The notes below the pieces were generated by a model that was not told the DNA's origin, did not search any database, and saw only the letters and a list, made by a program, of their open reading frames with translations. Shown one piece after another: positions 1 through 7,346 of a DNA stretch of 30,651 bases (position 1 is the stretch's first letter; every line of letters starts with the position of its first letter). The translations under genes were made by a program, and so were the position numbers. Origin of the DNA: Hallerella sp964501065 (GTDB lineage Bacteria > Fibrobacterota > Fibrobacteria > Fibrobacterales > Fibrobacteraceae); assembly GCA_964501065.1 (NCBI GenBank), contig CAZCRF010000030.1, forward strand, positions 1-30,651, read 5' to 3'.

Positions 1-29
1 TTGAACGACACATCTCCAAAGGGGACTTT

Positions 30-1241
30 ATGAAGAAGAACGCAGTCGCGCTCCCGTTTGCCGTGGGCGCTTTTTTGTTGGCCGCCGGTTGCGGCGACGA
101 CGTGACCAAGACTACCGTCGTCGAAGATACGGGAATCTCGCAGCTCGCGAAGGGTGAAGCGTTCCCGGAATGCGATTCTTCCGCCGCGGGCGAGATGCTC
201 TATGCGGCGGACTCGGGCGCACTTTACATCTGTGGCGAAACCGGCTGGCGGACATTGAACGGCAAGGACACGGTCGTCGTCAAGGACACCCTTGTGCAAA
301 AGGACTCTCTGGTTCTTTCGAACGTGGACACCCTTATCATTCGAGATACTTTGGTCGGCTTGAACGGCGAGAGCTGCACGGCGGAGATTTTGGAAGACAG
401 TACGGGCTACAAAATCATCTGTGGTACGGATTCCGTTGGAGTCGTCTTGAACGGCTTCGACGGTACGAATGGAATCAACGGAGAAAAAGGGGAAAAGGGT
501 GACGACGGCGAAAGTTGCACCGTGGCGGACAGCGGGAACGGCATCGTATATGTCCAATGCGAAAGCGATACCGTCGCGCTCTACAAGGCCGTGTGCGGAA
601 CGACGCCATACGATCCGGCGGAAAGTTTTTGTGACAGCCGAGACGGGACTGTTTACAATTTTGTCGTCATCGGCTCGCAGACCTGGATGGCGCAGAACTT
701 GAACTACCGCTACACGCAGGGGACGGCGGACTTGGATTCTTCGAGCTTCTGCTACGGTGAGGACGTGACCAACTGCGACTCTTACGGAAGGCTTTACCTT
801 TGGTCCGCGGCGATGGACTCGGCTGCGGTCTTCTCGGCGAACGGTTCCGGTTGCGGTTACAATAACACTACGTGTTCTGCGACGACACCCGTGCGCGGCG
901 TCTGCCCGGCGGGCTGGCACTTGCCGACTCTCGCAGAGTTCAACGCGCTGATTGAGGCCGTGGGCGGCGATGAAGTGGCCGGTAAAAAGCTCAAATCGGG
1001 GAGCGGTTGGGAGGACGATGGAAACGGCTCGGACGATTACGGTTTTTCGGCTTTGCCGGCGGGTTTCCGCCGCTCGGGCGGAGACTTCTACTTTGCGGGC
1101 AACCACGCGTACTTTTGGAGTGCCACTGAGTACGAAACGTACGGCGCGCGCAGCATGCACTTGTACTACTACAGCGACGCCGCGTACTTGTACAACAACA
1201 ACGAGAACTACGCGTTCTCCGTCCGTTGTCTCAAGGACTAG
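30..1241 (+). CDS. FISUMP-domain lipoprotein with short collagen-like segment
   Basis: A 403-residue exported lipoprotein. Residues 1-20 are a basic, hydrophobic signal ending in the lipobox LAAG-C, so Cys21 should be lipidated. Residues 142-162 hold about seven Gly-X-Y triplets (GFD GTN GIN GEK GEK GDD GES), a short collagen-like stretch. It lies between two cysteine-containing segments that both begin GESCT (113 and 160), which looks like an internal duplication. Residues about 200-403 are a FISUMP domain: VVIGSQTWMAQNLNY at 212-226, YGRLYLWSAAMD, CPAGWHLPT at 292-300, a GFSALPAGFR block, FWSATEY, and the terminal FSVRCLKD. The domain is abundant in Fibrobacter and its function is not established; a surface or binding role is inference. 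The ATG follows a purine-rich AGGGGAC site. No partner gene is adjacent and the downstream spacer is repetitive. Family assignment is firm, function is not. Confidence 0.93.
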   Translation: MKKNAVALPFAVGAFLLAAGCGDDVTKTTVVEDTGISQLAKGEAFPECDSSAAGEMLYAADSGALYICGETGWRTLNGKDTVVVKDTLVQKDSLVLSNVDTLIIRDTLVGLNGESCTAEILEDSTGYKIICGTDSVGVVLNGFDGTNGINGEKGEKGDDGESCTVADSGNGIVYVQCESDTVALYKAVCGTTPYDPAESFCDSRDGTVYNFVVIGSQTWMAQNLNYRYTQGTADLDSSSFCYGEDVTNCDSYGRLYLWSAAMDSAAVFSANGSGCGYNNTTCSATTPVRGVCPAGWHLPTLAEFNALIEAVGGDEVAGKKLKSGSGWEDDGNGSDDYGFSALPAGFRRSGGDFYFAGNHAYFWSATEYETYGARSMHLYYYSDAAYLYNNNENYAFSVRCLKD

Positions 1242-1789
1242 GGCTGGGCATAAATTGTCATTCTGAGCGACATCACCGTCATTCTGCACTTGCTAATGTC
1301 ATTCTGAGCAACGCGAAGTGACTGCTGCTTTTCTGCAAACAGTCATTCTGAGCAACATCTTCGTCATTCGCCAAAGGCGTTAATCCAGAAACAGTCGCGG
1401 TGTCATTCTGAGGGAGCGTGCGACCGAAGAATCTCGTTACTGTAAAGAGATGCTTCGCTTGCGCTCAACATGACGGCTGCTCTCCTGCAAACAGTCATTC
1501 TGAGCAACATCTTCGTCATTCGCCAAAGGCGTTAATCCAGAAACAGTCGCGGTGTCATTCTGAGGGAGCGTGCGACCGAAGAATCTCGTTACTGTAAAGA
1601 GATGTTTCGCTTGCGCTCAGCATGACGACGCCCCCTTGGCCGTTAACTAAACTCTAAACACTTCACACTAAGCTCTGACCACTGGGCACTCACTCCTCAT
1701 TCCTAACTACTAACCCCTGTTCCCTATTAAAATTGCACACTGCTGATTGCTCATTGAATCACGGCCTTGACGATTTTCGTGAGTTTTTC
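1242..1789. repeat. Repeat-rich intergenic spacer between the FISUMP gene and rpsF
   Basis: No convincing gene. The word GTCATTCTGAG occurs at least six times (about 1257, 1298, 1342, 1402, 1494, 1554). The middle is a two-unit tandem duplication, annotated separately. From about 1628 to 1757 there is a degenerate tail containing CTCTGACCACTG, CACTCACTCC, TCATTCCTAA and AATTGCACA, in the same order as at 5390-5475. The rpsF promoter sits at the right edge. Confidence 0.75.
1324..1627. repeat. Tandem duplication of a 152-bp unit containing a long imperfect hairpin
   Basis: Unit 1 is 1324-1475 and unit 2 is 1476-1627. They differ at about four positions. Each contains a 73-nt imperfect inverted repeat (1402-1474 and 1554-1626). 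It opens GTCATTCTGAG...GCG...CGAAGAATCTC and closes GAGATGCTTCG...GCG...CTCA..ATGAC, so the RNA or single-stranded DNA could fold into a long stem around GTTACTGTAAA. This is REP-like intergenic architecture. No RAYT-type transposase is present in the window. Confidence 0.9.
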
Positions 1790-1797
1790 TATTTTTG
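1790..1797 (+). promoter_or_regulatory. Putative rpsF promoter -7 box (TATTTTTG)
   Basis: Exact match to the FCB-group consensus TAnnTTTG. It would start transcription near 1803 and give an rpsF leader of about 60 nt. Confidence 0.5.
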
Positions 1798-1816
1798 GAT
1801 TCCCATGAAAGTGGAA

Positions 1817-1843
1817 CCCTCCTGCGTCCATGGTGGACGTGGG
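1817..1843 (+). promoter_or_regulatory. Hairpin in the rpsF 5' leader, possible autoregulatory site
   Basis: CGTCCA (1825-1830) and TGGACG (1834-1839) form a perfect 6-bp stem with a 3-nt loop. An outer CCC (1817-1819)/GGG (1841-1843) pairing leaves a 5' bulge. rpsF operons in many bacteria carry a leader bound by the S6:S18 complex. The position fits, but I cannot confirm the conserved bulge motif, so this is only a candidate. Confidence 0.3.
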
Positions 1844-1863
1844 CTGAAGTCCAAAGGGAAACT

Positions 1864-2229
1864 ATGAAGCAATACGAAACGATGGTGATTCTCGATGCCA
1901 TGCTTTCCGACGACGTCATTGCGTCCGAAGTGCAGAGCTTCGAAGAAAAAATCACCGCCGCAGGCGAAATTCTGCGCCGCGATGATTGGGGCAAGCGCAA
2001 GCTCGCTTATGAAATCAACCACAAGACGCACGGCTACTACGTGATTTTCTACTATAAGGCGGAATCTTCCGTGGTGGCGACCCTCGAGCATCTGTTCAAG
2101 CTCGACGACAACGTCCTCCGTTGGATGACCCTTGCTGATTATCCGATGACGGAAACGATTTATGACAAGAATTTGAGCCAGACAGAAGACGTGACTCCGA
2201 TTGACATCGAAGAAGGAGATGCAGAATAA
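1864..2229 (+). CDS. rpsF: 30S ribosomal protein S6
   Basis: A 121-residue small-subunit protein that pairs with S18 on the 16S rRNA platform. The sequence begins MKQYETMVILDAML and continues with the family signature DDWGKRKLAYEINHKTHGYY, then a C-terminal acidic tail ending EEGDAE, all typical of S6. The start is ATG 1864, preceded by AAAGGGAAACT; an in-frame ATG at 1795 would add 23 residues with no S6 similarity and is rejected. The stop codon overlaps the rpsR start by one base, so the two proteins that bind as a heterodimer are translationally coupled. It is the first gene of rpsF-rpsR-rplI; no ssb or priB lies between, unlike many bacteria. Confidence 0.97.
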   Translation: MKQYETMVILDAMLSDDVIASEVQSFEEKITAAGEILRRDDWGKRKLAYEINHKTHGYYVIFYYKAESSVVATLEHLFKLDDNVLRWMTLADYPMTETIYDKNLSQTEDVTPIDIEEGDAE

Positions 2230-2480
2230 TGGCTTTTGAAGACAAGAAGAACAACACCCGGGTCCGTCGCAAGAAGACCTGCTGGTTCACGGAAAACAAG
2301 ATTGCTTTCATCGACTACAAGGACGAGAAGGTTCTCCGCCGCTTCATTTCGGAACGCGGAAAAATCATTCCCCGTCGCATCTCCGGCACGAGCGCCAAGT
2401 ACCAGCGGATGCTCGTCGAAGCAATCAAGCGCGCCCGTCACATGGCTATTTTGCCGTTCGTCGCAGACACTCTGCGCTAA
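2229..2480 (+). CDS. rpsR: 30S ribosomal protein S18
   Basis: An 83-residue basic protein of the 30S platform that binds S6. Visible family features are the IAFIDYKDEKVLRRFISERG block and RRISGTSAKYQRMLVEAIKR, followed by RARHMAILPFV, the canonical S18 C-terminal half. The N-terminal part carries an RVRRKKTCWF basic segment with only one Cys, so a four-cysteine zinc form is not supported. The ATG overlaps the rpsF stop (TAATG), and rplI begins 10 bases after the stop. Confidence 0.97.
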   Translation: MAFEDKKNNTRVRRKKTCWFTENKIAFIDYKDEKVLRRFISERGKIIPRRISGTSAKYQRMLVEAIKRARHMAILPFVADTLR

Positions 2481-2489
2481 GGAGCGAAA

Positions 2490-2936
2490 ATGGAAGTTAT
2501 TCTGAAAGCGAATGTGCCGCATTTGGGCAATATGATGGATGTCGTGAAGGTGAAGACCGGATACGCCATGAATTACCTCATTCCGAACAAGCTTGCCATC
2601 CGCGCAACGGAAAAAGCGAAGAAGCAAATCGCCGAAAACCGCGAAGCGATGGAAGCCCTGTTCAACAAGGAACTGGGGAATGCACGCGAAGTCGCGGCCA
2701 AGCTCGCCGAAGTGACGGTGAACCTGTCCCGCCGCGTCGTCGAAGGCGAACGCCTTTACGGTTCCGTTTCGGCTGCCGACATTGCGGACGAAATTACGAA
2801 GCAAGGCATCAAGGTGACCCGTTCGCAGGTTGCCCTTGCCGAACCGATCAAGCAGCTCGGGGCTTATCCGGTGACCGTGAAGGTCTTCGGGGATGTTTCC
2901 GCCGAAGTCAAGGTCTGGGTCGTCAAGGCCGATTGA
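2490..2936 (+). CDS. rplI: 50S ribosomal protein L9
   Basis: A 148-residue large-subunit protein at the base of the L1 stalk, the usual length for L9. The N-terminal rRNA-binding domain is recognisable in MEVILKANVPHLGNMMDVV and VKTGYAMNYLIPNKLAIRAT (residues about 18-42). A long helix rich in Lys, Ala and Glu (43-80) connects to the C-terminal domain, which contains RLYGSVSAADIADEI and GAYPVTVKVFGDVSAEVKVWV. A good ribosome-binding site, AAGGAGCG, precedes ATG 2490. It is the last gene of the rpsF operon; a strong terminator follows within 20 bases. Confidence 0.97.
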   Translation: MEVILKANVPHLGNMMDVVKVKTGYAMNYLIPNKLAIRATEKAKKQIAENREAMEALFNKELGNAREVAAKLAEVTVNLSRRVVEGERLYGSVSAADIADEITKQGIKVTRSQVALAEPIKQLGAYPVTVKVFGDVSAEVKVWVVKAD

Positions 2937-2951
2937 TTTTCTCCTGTGAAG

Positions 2952-2982
2952 AAAAGCCGTTCTTTTTAGAACGGCTTTTTTT
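2952..2982 (+). terminator. Rho-independent terminator of rpsF-rpsR-rplI
   Basis: The stem AAAAGCCGTTCT pairs with AGAACGGCTTTT and runs into a T tract. The T tract is immediately followed by the putative promoter of the next gene. Confidence 0.9.
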
Positions 2983-2983
2983 G

Positions 2984-2991
2984 TAAATTTT
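2984..2991 (+). promoter_or_regulatory. Putative -7 box for the serine-rich gene (TAAATTTT), leaderless start
   Basis: Seven of eight bases match TAnnTTTG. The ATG at 2996 lies only 4 bases downstream and no Shine-Dalgarno sequence fits between, so a leaderless transcript is predicted. Confidence 0.4.
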
Positions 2992-2995
2992 GCCT

Positions 2996-4417
2996 ATGCG
3001 TTTTTTTGCCCTCGTTTTTTTCGTCTCCCTTTTTTCAACGCCATCCTTGGCGCAGGTTCGGGATTTGTTCGCGGAGTTTGATGAAGAGTCCCGTTCTGCG
3101 GATTCCGCGCTGTCGTCCGAGGGCATCTCTTCCGAAGCGTCCCCATCATCCGCATCCGTAGGCGTTTCTAGCTCTTCTTCCATCCAAGAGGTTTCGTCTT
3201 CCGCTGTCCCCGGTTCGTCGGCAAGCGAAAGTTCATCAAGTGGCGTCGCCCCTTCGTCGTCGGAAACGGTTTCCAGTTCTTCCCTTGAAGCCCCGCGGAG
3301 TTCCTCCTCTTCTGAGATTCCGGCCAGCTCTTCTTCGGCCGAAACCCTGTCCAGCTCTTCTTTACCGGGAGTTTCCTCGGTGTCCGCTCTCGCCGATTCC
3401 GCAGCCGTCGTCGGGGATTCCGCGTCACCCGTCGCCCCCGATTCGTCTTCGAGTTCTTCTGCACCCGAAAGTTCGCCCTCGCTTTCCTCCAGCTCGGCGG
3501 AAAGCTCCTCGTCGGCAATCCTCGCTCTGTCGTCCTCTTCGGTTTCCCGTCGGGACATTTTGGGACCCGTGAAAGTTTCGAAGGTCTACGGCATGGACGA
3601 GATGAAGGGGCGGTACAAAAGCCCGCGCAAGGCTCTTTTCGCCTCTTTAATTGTCCCCGGCACGGGGCAGCTCTACGTCGGCGGATCCAAGTTCAACTAC
3701 ATCCGAGGCGCGGCCTACTTGGCCATTGAAGGCGCTCTTTGGGGAAGTTGGTATTACTATTCCGTTTACAAATACGACAAGCAGGTCAAGCGGTACAAGA
3801 AATTCGCCAAGGAGCATTATTCTGCGGAAAATTACGAGACGGAGATTCACCGCCTTTTCAACGGCCTCGACAACGGCGACGAGGAGGAGTTCATCGCGCG
3901 TTACCTTTCTAGCCGCGAATCGTACTGCAAGTCCATCTACGGGGACGCTTCGACGAACGGCTGCTACACCGGGGACGCTTCGACGGAATTGACAAAGGAT
4001 GCAAGCCACATCAAATACGTGAGCAAGTCCTTTTCGCTTTACAATTCGGGCAGCTACTATTCGACGATTGCCGGATCCGCTTACGTGCTCGGCTGGGATG
4101 ACGTCGAGAACGTGACGGCCGTCTCCGCTTTGGATTTGGGCGGAGAAGAGACCGTCGCCTTGGGGACTTCCGCCAATTGGAAAACTTATCGCAGCATGCG
4201 TGGGAAGGCGAACGATTACGCCGATTTGCAGGCTTGGTTCTTCGGCGGCTTGATTTTGAACCACATTGTCTCGGCCCTCGATGCGGCGTGGTCCGCCCAT
4301 GCGCACAACAAGGTCCTTTATGAAGAGGAGCTTTCCTTTTTCGACAGGTTGCATTTTGAAGGGGGATTCGTGCCGCAAAATTCCACGTCCATGTTGAACG
4401 TCTATTTCAACTTCTAG
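2996..4417 (+). CDS. Exported serine-rich protein with C-terminal membrane domain, unknown function
   Basis: A 473-residue protein. Residues 1-20 are a signal peptide ending SLAQ. Residues about 32-185 are a low-complexity Ser/Ala/Pro/Glu linker with many SSSS runs, a style common in Fibrobacter surface proteins. From about residue 190 the sequence becomes ordered: RYKSPRKALFASLIVPGTGQ, then a hydrophobic YLAIEGALWGSWYYYSVY segment, a charged Tyr-rich helix, a soluble middle part, and a second hydrophobic stretch WFFGGLILNHIVSALDAAW. The PGTGQLYVG and LILN..SALD blocks recur in the next gene, so the two are paralogues. The motifs resemble DUF5683-type proteins of the FCB group, but I assign no function. 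ATG 2996 is chosen over TTG 2990 because it begins the signal peptide directly. Confidence 0.85.
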   Translation: MRFFALVFFVSLFSTPSLAQVRDLFAEFDEESRSADSALSSEGISSEASPSSASVGVSSSSSIQEVSSSAVPGSSASESSSSGVAPSSSETVSSSSLEAPRSSSSSEIPASSSSAETLSSSSLPGVSSVSALADSAAVVGDSASPVAPDSSSSSSAPESSPSLSSSSAESSSSAILALSSSSVSRRDILGPVKVSKVYGMDEMKGRYKSPRKALFASLIVPGTGQLYVGGSKFNYIRGAAYLAIEGALWGSWYYYSVYKYDKQVKRYKKFAKEHYSAENYETEIHRLFNGLDNGDEEEFIARYLSSRESYCKSIYGDASTNGCYTGDASTELTKDASHIKYVSKSFSLYNSGSYYSTIAGSAYVLGWDDVENVTAVSALDLGGEETVALGTSANWKTYRSMRGKANDYADLQAWFFGGLILNHIVSALDAAWSAHAHNKVLYEEELSFFDRLHFEGGFVPQNSTSMLNVYFNF

Positions 4418-4421
4418 TCGC

Positions 4422-5156
4422 ATGAAAAGATTGCTCCTTCTTTTTGGAATCTTGTCCCTTTCTACGGGGGCGTTCGCGCAGACGGTGATATCCGTCGATG
4501 CCGCTGTGGGCAAGAATTCGGGCAAGAGCCTTCCCTTGGCCGTGGGGGCGTCCGCCCTGTTGCCGGGGCTAGGGCAGTATTACCTGGGCGAAACCTCTTA
4601 CGCGAAGGCTTACGTTTGGGCGGATGCGGCTCTTTGGGTGGCGACTTTCGGTTCCTACTTCTTTGGCGAGCGGCAGATTGCCTCGGCCAGGGCTTATGCA
4701 TCCCGTTACGCGGGCATTTCGAATCCGCCGTCGAGTGAAAGCTTTTTGAATTTGATGGCGGACTATCGCAGTCGCGGCGGCGTGGAGTTCGAAAACTCCA
4801 ATCCGGATTCCGACGAAGATTACAACCAGGCGATGCTTCGGGCAGGGCGTGAAATTGACGAGGATTATCCGTTCGACGAATCCCATACCTGGGATTGGGG
4901 CTCTAGCGACAACCCCGCCACGTCAAAGCATATGTCGCATTACAGGGACATCCTCCGCAATTATCGGATTTCGCGGATTGCGTTCCAGGTTTCCATCGGG
5001 GCGTTGATTTTGAATCGCGTCATTTCCGTCTTGGATGTCTTGCGGATTTACCGTTCGACGTCGAGCGATTTGGCAGCCTTGCCGGATCGGCGTTTGCACG
5101 TGTTCCCGGAGTTCCGCCCGGAAGGCCCCGGCGCGACACTCCTCCTGACGTTTTGA
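4422..5156 (+). CDS. Exported membrane protein, paralogue of the preceding gene, unknown function
   Basis: A 244-residue protein with a signal peptide (residues 1-20, ending GAFAQ). The first hydrophobic block reads ALLPGLGQYYLGETSYAKAY (about 45-64), followed by ALWVATFGSYFFGERQIASA. This matches PGTGQLYVGG...ALWGSWYYYSVYK in the upstream protein. The C-terminal hydrophobic segment SIGALILNRVISVLDVLRIY matches the upstream GGLILNHIVSALDAAW. It lacks the serine-rich linker. The start is 4 bases after the upstream stop with no clear Shine-Dalgarno site, suggesting translational coupling. The two products probably act together at the envelope; that is inference from adjacency and paralogy. DUF5683 or a related family is the best guess. 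Confidence 0.83.
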   Translation: MKRLLLLFGILSLSTGAFAQTVISVDAAVGKNSGKSLPLAVGASALLPGLGQYYLGETSYAKAYVWADAALWVATFGSYFFGERQIASARAYASRYAGISNPPSSESFLNLMADYRSRGGVEFENSNPDSDEDYNQAMLRAGREIDEDYPFDESHTWDWGSSDNPATSKHMSHYRDILRNYRISRIAFQVSIGALILNRVISVLDVLRIYRSTSSDLAALPDRRLHVFPEFRPEGPGATLLLTF

Positions 5157-5498
5157 CGGTTCGCTCCACAGCCATTGATTTCTGACAACTGACAACCCCA
5201 ATCACTCTCCGCTAATCCATCTTCCCTGCGGTCTACCTGCTGCCTTGCGGCAGGTGAACCGTAGGCATGTCCGAAAGCTTGCTTTCGGACATTGGTGAGG
5301 CGCAGCCGCTAACGCCGAAGGCGTTAATCTAGGAACAGTAAAGAGATGCTTCGCTCCTGCCATTCGGCAGGCGGGTCGCCCAGCACGGTGCTCCCCTTGC
5401 CAGTCAACTAAAGTTCTGACCACTGCTCACTAACCACTCACTCCGCATTCCTAATTGCACATTGCCAATTGAACAAATCACCGGCCACGCTTTATCCG
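5157..5498. repeat. Repeat and hairpin-rich spacer between convergent genes
   Basis: No gene seen. 5269-5290 is a perfect 10-bp inverted repeat (GTCCGAAAGC, TT, GCTTTCGGAC). Just upstream, CCTGCTGCC...GGCAGG is a second hairpin. 5313-5355 contains GGCGTTAATCTAGGAACAG and AAAGAGATGCTTCGCT, shared with the 152-bp units at 1324-1627. 5400-5475 contains TTCTGACCACTG, CACTCACTCCGCATTCCTAA and TTGCACATTG, shared with 1670-1757. No canonical terminator with a T tract was found for either flanking gene; the hairpins may serve that role. Confidence 0.7.
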
Positions 5499-7346
5499 TC
5501 AGAACTGGAAGTAGATGAACGGCGGCGAGTCCGCACTGGAAAATTGGTAGATGACGAAGCAGGCTGCGGCGGAAAGGACGACCATCGCCCAGACGGGCAA
5601 GCGGCAGAAGACGGCGCGATACCAACGCTTGAAACGGTCGGGAAGCCAGTGAATGGCCATGCCTAGACAAAAGACTAAAATGATGGAAAGGTGCGCATAG
5701 GCCATCTGCGGCACTTGGGAAAGGTTCCAAGGAGTCCCGATTTGGTGAATCATGTTGCGTGCCGTTTCCCAGGCGACTTCGTTCGCTTCCGCAGGGTCCA
5801 GGTTCGAGCCGGCCCTGAAGAAGAGACGGGTCGATGTGATGAAGATGAACGTGAGAAGGACGTTCCAGACGAATTTCACCCGGGGGAGCGGCTTGTTTGA
5901 AATCAAGTTGTAAACCATGTTCAGGTAGATGCCGGCGAAGATGACTCCGCACCAGATGGCGGCAATCGCCAAGACGGGTTCATAATGGAATTTGCAGAGA
6001 ATCGCGAGCGAAGCCGTGAGGAAGAACATCAAGAATCCGCGCACTTCAATCCTCTGCTTGGACCATTGCGTGTTGGCGATCATCCCGATGCCGTTCAGAC
6101 CGCCCCAGATGATGAAGTTCCAGCTGGCGCCGTGCCAAAGCCCTCCCATGAGCTGCGTAATCATCGCGTTCATATGCTTGGCGATGGTACGTCTCGAATC
6201 CGGCTTGAAAAGGGCGCACAGGGCGAGGAGGAGGAAGAGCGTCGCCAGCCCCAGGGCCACCCAGAGGCTTCCCGAAAGCATCACGGCGATGGCCGAAATG
6301 ACGGCTGTCCAGAAGAACGTCCCGAAGCCCGCGCCTCGGTTTCCGCCGAGGGGGATGTAAAGGTAGTCGCGCAGCCAGCGCGAAAGGGAGATGTGCCAGC
6401 GATGCCAGAATTCGGAAGGCCTGTCCGCCTTGTAGGGCGAGTTGAAGTTCTGCGGCAGGCGAAATCCCATGAGCAGTGCCACTCCCGTCGCAATGTCCGT
6501 GTACCCCGAGAAGTCGGCGTAGACTTGCAGCGAGTAGGCGAAAAGGGCGAGCAGGTTTTCAAACCCGGTGAACAGCAGGGGAGTTTCGAAGACCTTGTCG
6601 ACGAACTGCGTCGCGAGAAAGTCGCTCATGATGATTTTTTTCGCAAGCCCGTTCAGAATCCAAAAGACCGCCATGCCGAAGGCATGGTGCGACAGGGAAA
6701 ACTTCCGGTGCAACTGGGGGATGAATTTGTCCGCGCGGATGATGGGGCCCGCCACCAGCTGGGGGAAGAAGGTCAGGTAAAAGCCGAAGTCGAAGAGGTT
6801 CTCGATGGGCTTGACCGTCTTCTTGAACACATCGACGCAGTAGCTGATGGCTTGGAAGGTGAAGAACGAGATGCCGACGGGGAGGACGATGCGGTCCACC
6901 AGAGAGTCCGTGTGGAAGAATCGGTTCCCGGCCGCAGCGAAGAAGTTGTAAACGTGGAGGTCGATGCCGAAAAGTTCCCGGATGACGTCCAGGAAAAAGT
7001 AGGCGTATTTGAAGTATCCGAGGGTGAGCAAGTCCACGGCGACCAGGGCGACCAACAGGAAAATCTTTGCCCCGTGCCGTTCCGCCCGGTAAAGGAGCTT
7101 TCCCCCGAAAAAGTTGACGACGACGCAAAAGACCAGTAAAAGGAGGTATCCGCCGCTGGTCTTGTAGTAGAAGAAGAGGCTCGCGAAGAAGAGGAACGTG
7201 TTGCGCAGCATGATTTTGCTGTGCAAAAACGTAAAGAGGGAAAATACGACGGCGAAGAACGCCCAGAAGTAGAACTGCGTGAAAATCAGCGGCTTCGACG
7301 GGTCAAAAAGGAAAACGCTCTGGAGGCTGTTCAAAAAATCGCTCAT
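5499..7346 (-). CDS. MBOAT family O-acyltransferase (AlgI-like)
   Basis: A 615-residue polytopic membrane protein that should move acyl (usually acetyl) groups across the membrane for O-acylation of an extracellular polymer. Family blocks are LPVGISFFTFQAISYCVDVF (about 155-174), FFPQLVAGPIIR (193-204), YADFSGYTDIATG, SEFWHRWHISLSRWLRDYLY (311-330) and GGLWHGASWNFIIWGG (401-416). The conserved histidines are about His318 and His405. Between LGGNRG and GGLWHG there are about 60 residues including two extra hydrophobic stretches, where AlgI relatives I know have about 15 to 20, so this is an insertion next to the active site. At 615 residues it is longer than AlgI (about 520). Its ATG overlaps the upstream stop by 4 bases, placing it last in the hisS operon. 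The acceptor is unknown. Confidence 0.93.
   Translation of the reverse strand: MSDFLNSLQSVFLFDPSKPLIFTQFYFWAFFAVVFSLFTFLHSKIMLRNTFLFFASLFFYYKTSGGYLLLLVFCVVVNFFGGKLLYRAERHGAKIFLLVALVAVDLLTLGYFKYAYFFLDVIRELFGIDLHVYNFFAAAGNRFFHTDSLVDRIVLPVGISFFTFQAISYCVDVFKKTVKPIENLFDFGFYLTFFPQLVAGPIIRADKFIPQLHRKFSLSHHAFGMAVFWILNGLAKKIIMSDFLATQFVDKVFETPLLFTGFENLLALFAYSLQVYADFSGYTDIATGVALLMGFRLPQNFNSPYKADRPSEFWHRWHISLSRWLRDYLYIPLGGNRGAGFGTFFWTAVISAIAVMLSGSLWVALGLATLFLLLALCALFKPDSRRTIAKHMNAMITQLMGGLWHGASWNFIIWGGLNGIGMIANTQWSKQRIEVRGFLMFFLTASLAILCKFHYEPVLAIAAIWCGVIFAGIYLNMVYNLISNKPLPRVKFVWNVLLTFIFITSTRLFFRAGSNLDPAEANEVAWETARNMIHQIGTPWNLSQVPQMAYAHLSIILVFCLGMAIHWLPDRFKRWYRAVFCRLPVWAMVVLSAAACFVIYQFSSADSPPFIYFQF

Noticed and set aside
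1324..1627. Possible CRISPR array
   Set aside because: Only two 152-bp units, contiguous without unique spacers, and no cas genes.
2923..3558. Acidic 211-codon minus-strand frame over the serine-rich gene
   Set aside because: The Glu/Asp-rich product is simply the reverse reading of Ser codons. The plus strand has a signal peptide and a promoter.
5985..7139. A 384-codon open frame antisense to the MBOAT gene
   Set aside because: Highly charged Glu/Arg/Asp-rich product typical of antisense shadows. The minus-strand MBOAT frame has the family motifs.
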